From Didymodactylos carnosus (taxonomy: Eukaryota; Rotifera; Eurotatoria; Philodinida; Philodinidae), in NCBI GenBank assembly GCA_905250885.1, contig CAJNOQ010002556.1, positions 1 through 23,752 of the forward strand: 23,752 nt of DNA, read 5' to 3'. A program made the position numbers and the translations under genes. The notes under the pieces are model-generated. The model had not been told where the DNA came from and did not search any database. It worked only from the letters and a program-made list of their open reading frames with translations. Below, one piece after another: positions 1-10,798 of the stretch (position 1 is the first letter of the stretch; each line of letters opens with the position of its first letter).

Positions 1-1139
1 TTTTTTTAAATCATTAAAATGACCGATGAATTTAATCGATATTATATTAAAATTCGGACAATTCTGGAAATAGATGCAAAGACAATTTGCGAAGAACTTA
101 CAACAGCATTGGGACCTAATGCGCCAGCATATTCAACTGTTGCAAAATGGGCGAAGCGTTTTCGTGAAGGGAGAGAGGATGTCAATGATGACTTTCGATC
201 TGGTCGTCCGATTTCGGTACTTACTTACAGATGAAAATATCGAACAAGTTCGGCAAGTTATCGAAGATGATCCGCATTCAACCTATGATGATATCATAGC
301 CGAGACTTCCCTCTCTCATGGTACAATAGAATCATTCATGACTGTTTAAAGATGAGAAAAGTTACATCACGTTGGGTTGCTCACAAACTCAGTGATGAAC
401 AAAAGCAACAACGACTTGGAGTTTGTCGTCAAAATCTAGCAAAATTTCAGACTGGAAAATGGAGATTATCTGATGTCATTACTGGTGATGAGACATGGAT
501 TTATCATAGACAGATTGGTCGAAAGTCAAGTAATGCTACATGGATTAGCGAAAATGAACCACCGAGGACCATTGTTCGTCGAAATAGATCTGAGCCCAAA
601 ATATTGTTTTGTTTATTCTTTAAATCAAATGGTCCTGTTCTTATACACAAAGTTGATAAAGGCAAGACTATCGATCACAACTGTTACATTGAAAATTGTC
701 TCAAAACTGTTATTAATGAAATATGAAAACAAGAAAAATTATCACGCACAAAATGCATCAAATTGCTTCACGATAACGGTCATCCTCATATTCATCGAGA
801 TGTTATTGACTATTTAACAGAAGAAGGTATTGAAATAATACCACATCCACCATACTCACCCGATCTTGCACCCTGTGACTTTTGGCTCAATGATTACATC
901 AAGATTAACTTGGCTGACCAAGAAAACGAAGAATCACTAGCTCGGGCGGTTTGCGAGATAGTGAACAATATTCCAGAAAAAGAGTTTAAAAAACTTTTGA
1001 CAAACTATTAGAAAGAATGGAACTTTGTATAAATAATACTGGTGACTATTTTGAACATTTAATAAAATAAAGCTAAACATAGATCTTTCTTTATATATTT
1101 TTATTTGATGTTTTAAAAACCTTTGGTAAATCCTAAATA
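1..1139 (+). mobile_element. mariner (Tc1/mariner superfamily) element, 3' part, 5' end off window
   Basis: The body is a mariner transposase reading frame starting at 19 and ending near 1070. After the stop, the sequence at about 1108-1137 (ending in cctaaa, then TA at 1138-1139) looks like the 3' terminal inverted repeat, because its complement begins TTTAGGATTTACC, similar to mariner ends. The matching 5' repeat would lie left of base 1, so the repeat pair and the TA duplication cannot be verified here. The element is dead: its transposase is multiply broken. Confidence 0.75.
19..1070 (+). pseudogene. mariner transposase, decayed (DD34D)
   Basis: A transposase would cut and paste the element at TA sites. 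The N-terminal helix-turn-helix part is seen at 19-231 (WAKRFREGREDV, RSGRP). The catalytic domain follows in pieces. The first Asp is in TGDETW (codon 487-489), the second in HDNGHPH (772-774), and the third in YSPDLAPCDFW (877-879). There are 34 residues between the last two, which is the mariner DD34D signature. Breaks: a 4-bp tandem duplication (ttacttac, about 222-230) shifts frame and leads to a stop at 232-234; a second shift lies near 326-332; an in-frame TGA sits at 724-726; another shift near 991-998 precedes the true C-terminus (YFEHLI, stop 1068-1070). AATAAA overlaps the end. It is a pseudogene. Confidence 0.93.
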
Positions 1140-2371
1140 TATTCGAATCCTGGACAAGGAATGTTCGTATATTCACTGTGCTATAGACTTTATCTAAAAG
1201 ACTGTTAGAATTATAGACGAGACATTTTACCAAGTATTCATGCAATAAATCTTTCGATGTTAAGTATTTTATAAAAATTTAAACATCGTTCTACGAACTT
1301 CTGATCAGCTCTAAGTATATTCCTGTCTGATCGACAGTTCAAAATACATGCAATAAAATGAAAATTTATAATTGCTGATGTGAATATGCTCGACCACCTA
1401 TGTCTAATCAATAAATGAAAAGGTTCTCCGATTTAAGAAACGAAATAATGTTTACTTATTGAAAATAATTGCGCAACGTAAAGAAAAAATGTTAAAAAAA
1501 CAAAAATTGTCATTTATCAACATCATTTTTCTCATTGTCCTTTTTCGAATGGTTTCACTAATTTTAATCAAATAATCGTTCAATAATAATGGACTGTTAT
1601 TATAACGATTCATTAGACGAAGGATACGTGTATTTTTATTTATATAGAATTTCTTTCGTGATGCTGTTATTTGTTATTGATGAGCTTGTTTAATTGTGAT
1701 AACATTGAACGTGAAAGCACTTCTTAGCAAAGAAAAGTAAATTAAGATTAGTATCTGAGATATGAGGCGGTTATGCCATTTTTCAGTCAAATTAGTTGTT
1801 TTTTTGCCATCAGGATTATCATCTTTTCCAATCTATTTTGCAAGTATAATTCGTTGTTGTCTATCTGTGTTCCCGTAACATAATCAAAGAACGGTAAGGT
1901 GCTCGTACTTCAAAATTTCCACGCCAATCTATTTTTCATTCATTTATACATGACTGGATAGAGCTCGACGAGCTGATTCAGGGAAAGTATCTTTTAAGTT
2001 ATGTAAAAAGTTTTTTGTGGTGGAAGAATTTAAAAAACTTTTACCGTGTAAATAGCTAAATTTTTAAAAAAATTATTTTTTCGACTACTAGTTTGCGTTT
2101 GAAGATTTTTAACTAAGATTAATCTATACTTTTGAAAATTTGGCGTCAAAGCAACGCGTTAAAAGCCTCTTTTTTTGTAAATGTAGTTTTTCTTTGAAGA
2201 GATATATCTTCCATTTACATATCACCGGAATCAGCAACCTGACGTATGGCTTTCTTATAATTTTGCTTCATTGCTGAGACATTTCAAATTTATCGAAACT
2301 GAGTCGATTTTGCTCAAAATCCCCATGTCTTTTGTGAATAAAAATTTTCATTTTTGACTTAACAAGAATGA
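1140..2371. other. AT-rich intergenic stretch, no gene seen
   Basis: I see no convincing reading frame, RNA gene or terminal repeat pair here. Short open frames are isolated and lack motifs. The part from about 2160 to 2340 is less AT-biased and reads like old dispersed repeat, but no boundaries can be drawn. Confidence 0.5.
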
Positions 2372-2590
2372 AAATCGAGTTTTATAGGCAAAAACACGCG
2401 AGAAAGCCACTGGAAATACTTCCAGGATCTGCAGAGGGTCCTGGAAAACCAAGTCATGTTTAGCTGGAGGGAGAACAAGTTTTGTGCCGAAAGCTCAATG
2501 AAAGATCTCATTGACGAGACGTCGTGGGAACCTCGGAGAAGTCTCATTTTGTTCAGAATTCAATTCTCTATGGATCTACATGATTTTTAG
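2372..2590 (+). other. coding-like open segment, unidentified
   Basis: A 72-codon stop-to-stop frame opens after TGA 2369-2371 and closes at TAG 2588-2590. It is richer in G and C than its surroundings and contains a Trp/acidic-rich stretch (for example SHWKYFQDLQ and SMKDLIDETSW). An AG at 2386-2387 (ttttatag) could be a splice acceptor for a last exon. I do not recognise a family and found no convincing upstream exon. It may be a remnant of a repeat or gene, or chance. Confidence 0.2.
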
Positions 2591-2755
2591 AAATTTTTGA
2601 ACAAAAAGGGTTTTCTGAAGGGTTTTTATGTTTCGTAAATAAAAAAGCATTTACCCTATTTAATTTCATCATATTATAGTCCAAAAGAGTGATCAGAAGT
2701 TTAAAAAAACAACAGATGAAGTTTTAACGAAACGAGAGTCACATGTAAAGTTAGT

Positions 2756-2763
2756 ACAAAGTA
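2756..2763 (+). repeat. 8-bp target site duplication, left copy
   Basis: The octamer acaaagta directly precedes the left inverted repeat of the hAT MITE and is repeated exactly at 3273-3280. An 8-bp duplication is the hallmark of hAT insertions. Confidence 0.93.
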
Positions 2764-3272
2764 CAAGGGGGAAAAAGCGCACTCCGCCACTCTGTGGAGT
2801 GCCGGAGTGCCCGGAGTGGCTTGGAGTGGCTCGGAGTGGCTCGGAGTGGCTCGGAGTGGCTTGGAGTGGCTCGGAGTGGCTTGGAGTGACTCGGAGTACC
2901 GCAGGCTTCAGAAATTTTATTGAACTGAACTGTTCCAGAAATCTCTGTTCCTGCAAGCAGAACAAAGACGTTCTGTCTGTGGGAAAAGAATTCACAGAAC
3001 AGAACACAATTGTCCCGTTATCTGGGAAATTTCCCCGAGGAAAGTACCGGATTGTTCTGTTCTGGGAACATAACTGTTCTGTTTCGGGAATCGGATTGTT
3101 CCGTTTTGGGGAAAGAATATTGAGAGAAATATCAGTATTTTATTTTAAAAGAAAACAATGCACTTCGCCAGTCCGGATCATTGTACGGAGTGTCGGAGTG
3201 CTATGGAGTATGATGGAGTGCGGTTTACTCCGCGGAGTGGCTGGAGTGGCGGAGTGCGCTTTTTCCCCCTTG
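2764..3272. mobile_element. non-autonomous hAT-type MITE, 509 bp
   Basis: The ends are perfect 29-bp inverted repeats (2764-2792 and 3244-3272) that begin CAAGGGGGAAAAAGCGC. The first five bases, CAAGG, fit the hAT end consensus YARNG, and an exact 8-bp duplication (acaaagta) flanks the element. Inside are subterminal GGAGTG motifs in both halves, including a perfect-period decamer array on the left. The central part is rich in GTTC/GAAC motifs. No transposase is encoded; the long open frame across it (2799-3323) is only a product of the repeat. Such subterminal arrays are binding sites for the transposase in hAT elements, so movement in trans by a hAT transposase encoded elsewhere is a fair inference. 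The intact ends and duplication suggest a fairly recent insertion. Confidence 0.93.
2811..2900 (+). repeat. decamer tandem array in hAT MITE
   Basis: Nine uninterrupted 10-bp units of the form (t/c)(t/c)GGAGTGGC lie in exact register; the last two are degenerate (ttggagtgac, tcggagtacc). Related GGAGTG words without strict periodicity occur at about 3183-3256, in the opposite half of the element. They are probably transposase-binding subterminal repeats. Confidence 0.9.
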
Positions 3273-3280
3273 ACAAAGTA
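3273..3280 (+). repeat. 8-bp target site duplication, right copy
   Basis: acaaagta, an exact copy of 2756-2763, abuts the right inverted repeat of the hAT MITE. Confidence 0.93.
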
Positions 3281-5371
3281 TCAAGTTTTAGAATGTCGTA
3301 TCCCTTATCCCATGAAACATTAGTGTTGAGTAGTCTAATGGAATATGTGATAAATATTCTCGTCAAGACCGCTAGTATTGCTATAGTCTTAAGCTAAAAG
3401 TTATAATAGACAGTTAATAAAAAACAACAACAATAGTAATTGATCTTGTATATGTTAAAACAACCTTGAACAGTTAAAAAAAACAAGATTTTTTTTTCCG
3501 TCTCTCATTAATAAAAGAGAGGCTGAGTTATTCATTTTTTTATTTTTTTTAACAAATGTTATTGCCCAATTTCAACTATTAAAGGAAAGAAAAACAATAC
3601 GCATAGTTTTTATTTTTGTTTCTTATCTGGAACAAGTAATTCAATCTAAAAAAGCCATAATCAAATTTGATACACTCATATACTTATTTTATTTGAATTT
3701 TATTATTGTAGATGAGAAAGCCTCTATTAATCTCCAAACATAGAATGATAAGATTTTATATAGAAGGCTACATACCTTTCGACGATTTATGCATAGGAGG
3801 ATTACTAATCGATTTACAGAATGAGAAATAATATATTTATCAGATCGTGTAGAATGTTATTTGAGGATCATGAAAAGATATAACAATATGTTTTATTTTT
3901 TTGTAAGGTTTAAACTTTAGCACAAGGTCTTATCCATGTGTCATGTTCACCGTATTTTACCATAAATAAAGTGTTTCTGTCTCAATATTGATATTCTTAC
4001 TGTCTAACCATAATACAACCAAAAAAAGAAACAAACGAAAAACATGAAAATTTTTCTTATCAACAATTTTATTATGTCTAAAGTGCATGTCAAGAAAAAA
4101 AACAACGTCAAAAGAAAAACGCATTATTATTGTTCTCAGACACCTATATAAATTAAATAGATAAACACTTTTTCTAATATTAAAATTATAATCAAATAAA
4201 GAATACCCTTAAAAAAAAGAAATATTTTATATTTTTAACGAGTGATCTCTACTCATTCATCAAAAGAATACTACTCTGTAATAGTGGTTTAGTCACTTTT
4301 TAGTCATCTGTCAGATGTTTGTCATTATTCAAAAAAAACTTTTTTATCCAACTTTTTGTCCATTATCGTACAAATTTGATGATTAGTGTAACCTACTTAT
4401 AGTGAAGTGATCATGTATAAGAAAGAACGCTGTTAAATAGTTTATGTATGCGTATACCATACTGTCAATTAAACTTGAACTGTCATCTCAGAAAACATTT
4501 CACTTCTTCTTTTTTTCTTCTTCTCTTATTTACGCATATTGTAACTGATACATTAAATAATAGTTATACTTTTATATTTCATTATTATTTTCTCTTTTGA
4601 CGTACCATAAAAATAGCCAATGCCTAGCTCGTTTTCTTCTCTTTTTTTTTTATCTTCAATGATTACATCCGTAAGTTGATTTATTCTTCAATGTAGTACA
4701 CAGTGACCATCAATTTTATTTTGTATTAGGATCAATTTACTTCTACATACTAAAACCGTGTTATAATATCTCATTTTTTTCTTTTTTTTTTTTATTCCTG
4801 AACAATATTTTTATTCGAGTGATGTAGTTTTCTTGAGTTATAAATATATGTTCTACAACTACTGACAAAAAAAAAAAAAACACCAAAGAAAGAAAAAGGT
4901 TATTCAAATTCAATAAAGACTTGAACAAATAAAATTTGTTAATCACTTAAACGCTATGTAATATCAGTTTGTTACTAGCCATAAATATAAAAAAATGCCA
5001 CTAAAAAAAAATCCAATCCTTGGAATAATAAAGAGAAAAGAACGAAGAGAAATGTGTTCTATGTTTTAGTTAAATTTTTAGTAAAATGATGCCAATATAC
5101 GGTTCTTTTTCTCTCTTTTTTTTTTTCAATATTTTATTTCTAGAATAGACTAGATACCAATGTTGTCGCTTATTAAAAAGACATTTACAATCAACATCTT
5201 CTAAAACCAAATAACGTTGTCGTAGATATTTTAGTTTTTATACTTTGAACAAATTAAGAAAACGGATATTGTTGGTTTTTGATTAGATATCTGACAGTAT
5301 TATATGTACGAATTAAAACAAGAGAATAGATAACTAAATTCTATTTTACTTGTTAAGTACAAATAATAATT
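3281..5371. other. AT-rich intergenic region upstream of the PDZ gene
   Basis: It has many A and T homopolymer tracts (for example around 4785, 4868 and 5115) and no supported gene, RNA gene or paired terminal repeats. The promoter and 5' UTR of the gene starting at 5372 must lie in its right part, but no clear TATA or initiator can be chosen in sequence this AT-rich. Confidence 0.55.
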
Positions 5372-5932
5372 ATGACGACAACTAATATTGAACAATATGA
5401 TTCTAATAATTATCGAGCATCTTCATCTTCCGTAGGAAGAACAGAAAAACGTCGTAGTCTAAGTGGAAAACTTCGAAATTTATTTAAAACATCACAATCG
5501 GATGTACATGTTGATAATACATCATCGTCTCTTAATAAAAAACGAAAACATCCACCACCATTACCACCATCAACAACACACAATATTGATCCTGTTGATG
5601 CACCACAATTACAGGTGCCAACAGTTAATTGGCCATTTAAAAATGGTAATAATAAGAAAGATACAAAAACAAAAAAACGAACGAAACAGCAACAACAACA
5701 ACAACAACAACAACAAAATACTATTGAAATATCCTATCCATTTAATGCTGAACATGATAAACAAATTCCACAAATTGCATTTAGCGGCAATAATTCATCA
5801 CCAAAAATTCGTGGACAAAATTTTGTACAAAGTAGTCCAGATTTACAAACAAGAATATTGGATAGTAGTAATACGACAAATATCTTCAGGGGCTATATGG
5901 AAATTGATTCACCAAATACTACACAAAATAAG
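5372..5932 (+). CDS. PDZ gene exon 1 (initiator exon, phase 0 end)
   Basis: The ATG at 5372 is the first in a frame that stays open for 187 codons, and it follows a run of short AT-rich untranslated sequence. The exon ends AAG before GTAAAT at 5933. It encodes the basic Ser-rich start, a PPPLPP patch and the Gln run. The frame continues into the intron only to a stop at 5972-5974, which supports splicing at 5932. Confidence 0.8.
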
Positions 5933-8900
5933 GTAAATAATATATATATTTCTCTTAATTACATATTTTTTTAACAAAGATAAAGTACATTGTACAGAGA
6001 CTTTCTACATTTTGATATAGAAAAGTGAATAATCTTAATAAGAATGAAGAAGCATTTATATTTATCAAAAACTCTCAAAAATATATCATTAGATGAGTTT
6101 AAGTACTCAACAAATATCAACTTCAAAAATTATCATAGTGTAATATTAGAAAGCTTAGAGTACGACAATTTATTAGATATTTTGAAATATCTTCAATCTA
6201 TTGATGATAAATTTTGAATAAAGTGCAGTGAATGTTAACGTTTAATTATTTTCATCTTAGAACCTTGAATTTTGATTTTGTCTTTATATTCATAGACAAG
6301 TTTAATATTTAAATGGACAAACATAATTGTAGCTTTATTTATACTTTTGCAACAAAATTCGCAAATAATTGTGTTTGTCGTTACCGTTATCGTTCTAAAA
6401 TAAAATGAACATAATAGTGGACTCTTCTTCGTTTTTTATTGTTGAAAACAAAGCGGTTCTTATTTCTAAGATACAAAGATTTTAACAAAGTAATTTGAGA
6501 TATTCGTACACTTTCTCCTATAGTGTGTATACATGTATCATCAGCATGTTTTTCTATTAAGGAAATTTATTGTTTTCTTATTATTGGCATTTGACAGTTT
6601 GAATGACATTTAGAACGGAGGAAAAAATAATTTGAAGATACCTTACGACTAAAAAATATATAAAGATACTCTGTGTATTTTTATATTATTCTGTTGTTAT
6701 TTAAGCTTTAAATAGAGCGAGAGATAAATATCGTTCGATTCTATTTATAAGATATATAAGAAGAGAAGATTAATTTTACACATTCACCTACACTACACTT
6801 ACTTAACGCAAATATTATTTATGAAGATGTATCCGTCCTTTGGTAAAAGAGAGAACGAGAAATCTTCACAAATGACAATCATATTCGTTATTAATGGGAA
6901 AAAAAGGAGAAGTGCTCCCCCGCGCGATCTTTAAATTTTAATTAATCACCCTTTTTTTATTTTTATGCATAACATCTGATTATTAGTCACATTTCTTGCA
7001 GTATATCTTGATAGAAAAAAAAGCATCAACTACTGCTAACACATACTCTAAAAATGACTGATATTATTCAGCAACGAAACATACAATTACCTGTAAGTAA
7101 AGATAGAATTAGTATTACCTTTGTTCATATTGAATAAGGTTTTATAGCATAACATGAACTTTTTTTCTCATTTTCAAATTTCAGTTAACCCTTCCCGATG
7201 TTGAAGTTATTACACCACCAATTGATTCACATTATCGTCAACCAAGACTTACAGATTATGATATATCACGATCATCACGAGAAGCAGCAAAAACGTACAG
7301 TTCAGATAGTTCAATTTATCGAACAAATGCTGAATCTCAAAAACTTTATTCATATGATACAACGATTCGTCCTGTCGAAAGAATATCTCGTGTCGATAAA
7401 CAATCACCACTGATTCGCGGATCACCCATGCGAGTAGATACTGATTCTGTTAAATATCATGATATTAGTCAACAACTAGCGTCAGAATATGATGGACGTA
7501 CATCGACGTCGAGTGGTGGCATCACATTCAAAAGGCCAACAAGATCTTCTCCAGTCTTGATGCCCGATGTTGAAGTTATACCGTCACCGCTAACCACATC
7601 TAGAGCATCAAGTGAAAAAAGAAAAGTGATTAAAAATAATCGTGAGCCACCACAACAAATCGACTATGTCAGAACCGTGCCGAATGATCCGGTATACAAC
7701 AGAGGCTATGGCACGGGCACTATAGTGGCAGAAAAACCTGCTCAGTGGAAAGGTGTTGATGCTATTGTTGATCAATCACGTAAACGTAGTAATTTGGAAC
7801 TGAAATCAACATCGTCTCCTGCCGGGGTTTATGTACCCAAATTAATACCACCAAAAATTGCACTTGGCCGACAGAAAAATGAAAAACGAAGTAAATCAAG
7901 TACTACAAGAGATAAAAAGCCGTCAATGACTACGATACAAAATCTAGTCAATAGAAGCATTAATCCATCTATCTACTCATCATTACCCGATGCAGAAATT
8001 CTGTCAAGTATTGAAAATAATCACCGACCGAAATACACAGGATCAAAATACATTCCAGATACAAGATCCCAGATTGTAAATGGTGTGTACTCTTTTGCTT
8101 CAGTTTCTTCCAGAGTTGGTACAATAGTATTTTCAACATCTTAATAAAAGAGTATGCCTATAAAAATCTATTATTCGATTGCTGTTCAAGCAAAGAGATT
8201 TTCTACACTTGGGCTATATGAGCCATCAGCTTAAGTCACGTAGGCAACTCAGCAGAATCGACTCATTCTACTCCTATTGAGAGAATATATTATTTTTAGG
8301 TCGTTATAAAGGTCTCGAAGCAATAGTTCAACATCATTTTCATCGTGCTCTTCTGCCAGCTCCAAAAGAGTCAAAACCGTACGAGACAGCAGTCAATCGT
8401 TATGATATTATGACCACTAGTCCATCCCCAAAAATAAGTAAAATAACGCATTCACCTCAACGATTTACCACATCGACTGAATCATTAGATGAATCACAAT
8501 ATCAACCTGGTATTCAAACGTCACCGTCATTCGTACAACCTGATATTAGTGTTATTCGAGTAGGAATTAAAGATTTAGGTGGCAAATCGGCTCAAGATAT
8601 AGTCTATTACACAGATGACAATATTAAAAAACCAAAACAAGAAACGAGTTATTCACCGGAAACATATAGAACAACAAAAGTTATCGATGTAAAAGATAAA
8701 CATGTATATCAATACGATGACGAAGATGACTATACGAGACATCCTTATACATATCATCATCAACGACCGTGGGACACAAAAATAAGAAAATCATCTGATA
8801 GTGATAAAAGTGAGAACAGCCCAAGACCGTATGAAACGGATGTAACAGATGATATTAATATATACAGAAAGCCCTATGTCAGCGTAAATATTGAATTGAC

Positions 8901-9796
8901 AAATGGTCGAAATGATATAATAGCACGTGTACCAGATACCGACTATCAAGATGGCCGCTATGGAACTATTCATCAGCAATATACAGACGATGCTGTTCAA
9001 ATTAAAGATCATTATAGTCCTACACAACCAGAAGAAGAAGATGAAAAAGTTTATAGTGAACGTTATGAAGTGACATATGAATTTGATCAAGATCGGTTAC
9101 ATCGTAATGAACTAAATAGAAAAGAGAATGATGATTACAATCGCCCATTAGTAACAGGTAACATTCTAAACAATCACACAATGTGACAGTAACTCATCTG
9201 TTCTTTATCCTTCTTTTAGACTTCTACAATAAGCCAAATGATAATTATAATATATATAGTGCCTCTTCGAATGCTTCAAATGTCTTACAATCGTTAGACG
9301 CTAATTCTAATGTTAACGAGGATAAATATCGACAGCATGAAAGAGGTAGTTCCGCAGATAAGGAAGAAAGAAGTTGGAATAACAAATCTCTTTCATACAA
9401 TGATATTAGAGAAAATCAGGGTATATTTCCATTATTAAAATTCGAAATATAAATTTTCATTTTCGTTTTCCCGTTTATTTTGTAGAGAATTTATCTCCTG
9501 CACGATTAAATCAACCGCGACATTATAGATTAAAACGTACACGATCATATGACGGTCTTGGTATTTATATATCAGCCGATTCTCAAACGCAACGAAATCA
9601 TGTTATTAGGGATGTTGAACCAACATCACCAGGCGACAGAGCTGGACTGAAAAAAAATGATCGTATTATTAGTGTTAATGGTGTACCGGTGGAAAACGTT
9701 GACTTTAATGATGTTCTTTTATTAATTAAACAGGGTCTACAAGATGATAATTTACAATTTTCTGTTGTTAATACAAATACTGAATTATCATCCTAG
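5372..9796 (+). CDS. 949-aa protein with disordered repeats and C-terminal PDZ domain (6 exons)
   Basis: Exons: 5372-5932, 7072-7092, 7185-8082, 8300-9157, 9220-9420 and 9486-9796. All introns are GT-AG, phases agree (0, 0, 1, 1, 1) and the total of 2850 nt divides exactly by three. Residues 1 to about 855 look disordered: basic and Ser-rich N-terminus (KRRSLSGKLRNLF), PPPLPP, a 10-Gln run, then Ser/Pro/Tyr-rich and acidic stretches with repeated P-D-x-E-V-I and K-G-x-x-A-I-V motifs. Residues about 861-941 form a PDZ domain: carboxylate-binding loop DGLGIYI (869-875), SPGDRAGLKKNDRIISVNG (894-912), then the second helix (DVLLLIKQG). PDZ domains bind C-terminal peptides of membrane or junction proteins, so a scaffold or adaptor role is inferred. 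There is no signal peptide or membrane segment. I do not recognise the orthologue. The weakest join is exon 1 to exon 2, across a 1139-bp intron; another exon there cannot be excluded. Confidence 0.85.
5687..5716 (+). repeat. CAG/CAA microsatellite encoding 10 Gln
   Basis: One CAG followed by nine CAA codons lies inside exon 1 of the PDZ gene. It is a pure trinucleotide tract in frame, so length changes by slippage would keep the reading frame. Confidence 0.95.
5933..7071 (+). other. intron 1 of the PDZ gene, 1139 bp
   Basis: It has donor GTAAAT and acceptor ttattcag. It is AT-rich with no long open frame. A more pyrimidine-rich acceptor at 7000-7001 (tttcttgcag) was considered, but all three frames from it hit stops before the donor at 7093, so 7071 is preferred. 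Confidence 0.6.
7072..7092 (+). CDS. PDZ gene microexon 2 (21 nt, QRNIQLP)
   Basis: It is bounded by acceptor ATTATTCAG and a strong donor GTAAGT at 7093. At 21 nt and phase 0 on both sides, it can be included or skipped without changing frame. The 92-bp intron that follows has a good pyrimidine tract and TTTCAG. The strong donor with no other open frame leading to it is the main support. Confidence 0.6.
7185..8082 (+). CDS. PDZ gene exon 3
   Basis: The acceptor is ATTTCAG at 7184 and the donor is GTGTGT at 8083, ending phase 1. It encodes residues 195-494: LPDVEVI (197-203), MPDVEVI (320-326), WKGVDAIV (382-389) and LPDAEIL (461-467) within Ser/Arg/Pro-rich sequence. The frame would continue to a stop at 8144, but only the 8082 donor gives the phase needed by exon 4. 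Confidence 0.85.
8300..9157 (+). CDS. PDZ gene exon 4
   Basis: The acceptor TTTTTAG ends at 8299 after a 217-bp intron, and the donor GTAACA is at 9158. The exon starts with RYKGLEAIV, which echoes the KGVDAIV of exon 3, and contains QPDISVI. The rest is Asp/Tyr/Glu-rich and probably unstructured. Confidence 0.85.
9220..9420 (+). CDS. PDZ gene exon 5
   Basis: A 62-bp intron with TTCTTTTAG separates it from exon 4. Phase 1 joins on both sides restore Asp and Glu codons. It is rich in Asn, Ser, Asp and Glu, with no domain seen; its job seems to be linker before the PDZ. Confidence 0.83.
9486..9796 (+). CDS. PDZ gene exon 6 (PDZ domain and stop)
   Basis: A 65-bp intron ending TTTTGTAG precedes it. 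The exon encodes the whole PDZ fold in one piece (GLGI loop, GDRAGL, NDRIISVNG), and TAG is at 9794-9796. Only about eight residues follow the domain. A variant poly(A) signal ATTAAA at 9884-9889 and an AATAAA near 10226 are possible 3' ends. Confidence 0.92.
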
Positions 9797-10798
9797 AAGA
9801 CGGATTGTACTATTTTTAGTTGTATTAGTATAACGAATCGCTGACGTTAAGCGAGTATGTTCACGTGTATAGTACTAAGATTGCATTAAAATCCTAAATA
9901 TTGAGTATTTTTCTTATATGTTAAAGAAAAATATTTGTGATGAATAGTTTTGTTTATCATGATCAAATTTATTTTAGAATTTTAAATAAGTGCGTATTAT
10001 AGTACATGGTTTTGTAGAAAATACATGTTTATATATTCTGCTTAGTGTGAAATCTCTCCACTGTTCAAGAAGTGGTTCAAGGTTGAAGCTTAATTACGAA
10101 ATGGTTTTTTCAATATGTACATGTATCTTTACAGGCTCTAGTTATATTATAGAATAGAACGATTTCAAACAAGAAAATATATGTTTTGAGATTAGAAATT
10201 CAGCAACACCAATCGACAGCTCGTTAAAATAAAATGGTAATTTTATGAATTATGGAATATATGGTTTATACGTGACAAATATGGAATATTAAAAGATTTT
10301 ATGGTTCCATGTCTACAACTGTAACTTCTATTGACAGTGTATTGAACTAAATAATCAAACTCCAAGAAGTTAAAACAACTCGTTTCACTAGGTTCTATTT
10401 AGGTACAAGTGTTGAAAAATATTTTGACATCTTTTTTTGATTTTTCTCGATACGGAGTTTTTAGACACCGATTCTAATAACATCTTTTGAATGGCGATCT
10501 GGTGGAGGCAGTATTTTCATATCTGAATTTTCTTTTTGATGGGCCAATACATCATTCCTACTAAAACAAAAATTCTATGAAAATAATGCGTATAAGTATT
10601 AGAATACTAATAGAGACTGGAGTATTTCAATATACTATGGGAAATTTAAAAAATTTAAGAGGAAAAATATAATTTTATTGTAGCACACATCGACAACGTA
10701 GGCAACTTTAATCCTAGCTCTCACTGTAAGGTTTCTAAACACGCTGACTTTTAGGTAAAATTTATGTTTCTTAGTCTAGGAATAGAGATCTACCGGAT
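9797..10798. other. 3' flank of the PDZ gene, no further gene seen
   Basis: It probably includes the 3' UTR. It is AT-rich with short open frames only. I see no coding exon and no inverted-repeat pair in it. Confidence 0.5.

Noticed and set aside
2799..3323. Long open frame with repeated Glu-Trp-Leu-Gly-Val
   Set aside because: It is produced by the decamer repeat of the hAT MITE and runs through its right inverted repeat into flanking DNA.
6537..6543. Other CTGATGA word (minus strand) as a second hammerhead
   Set aside because: No helix II plus GAAA plus matching helix I follows; the same holds for the words near 14012, 20931 and 21405.
7002..7092. Alternative exon 2 from the tttcttgcag acceptor
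   Set aside because: All three frames contain a stop before the donor at 7093.
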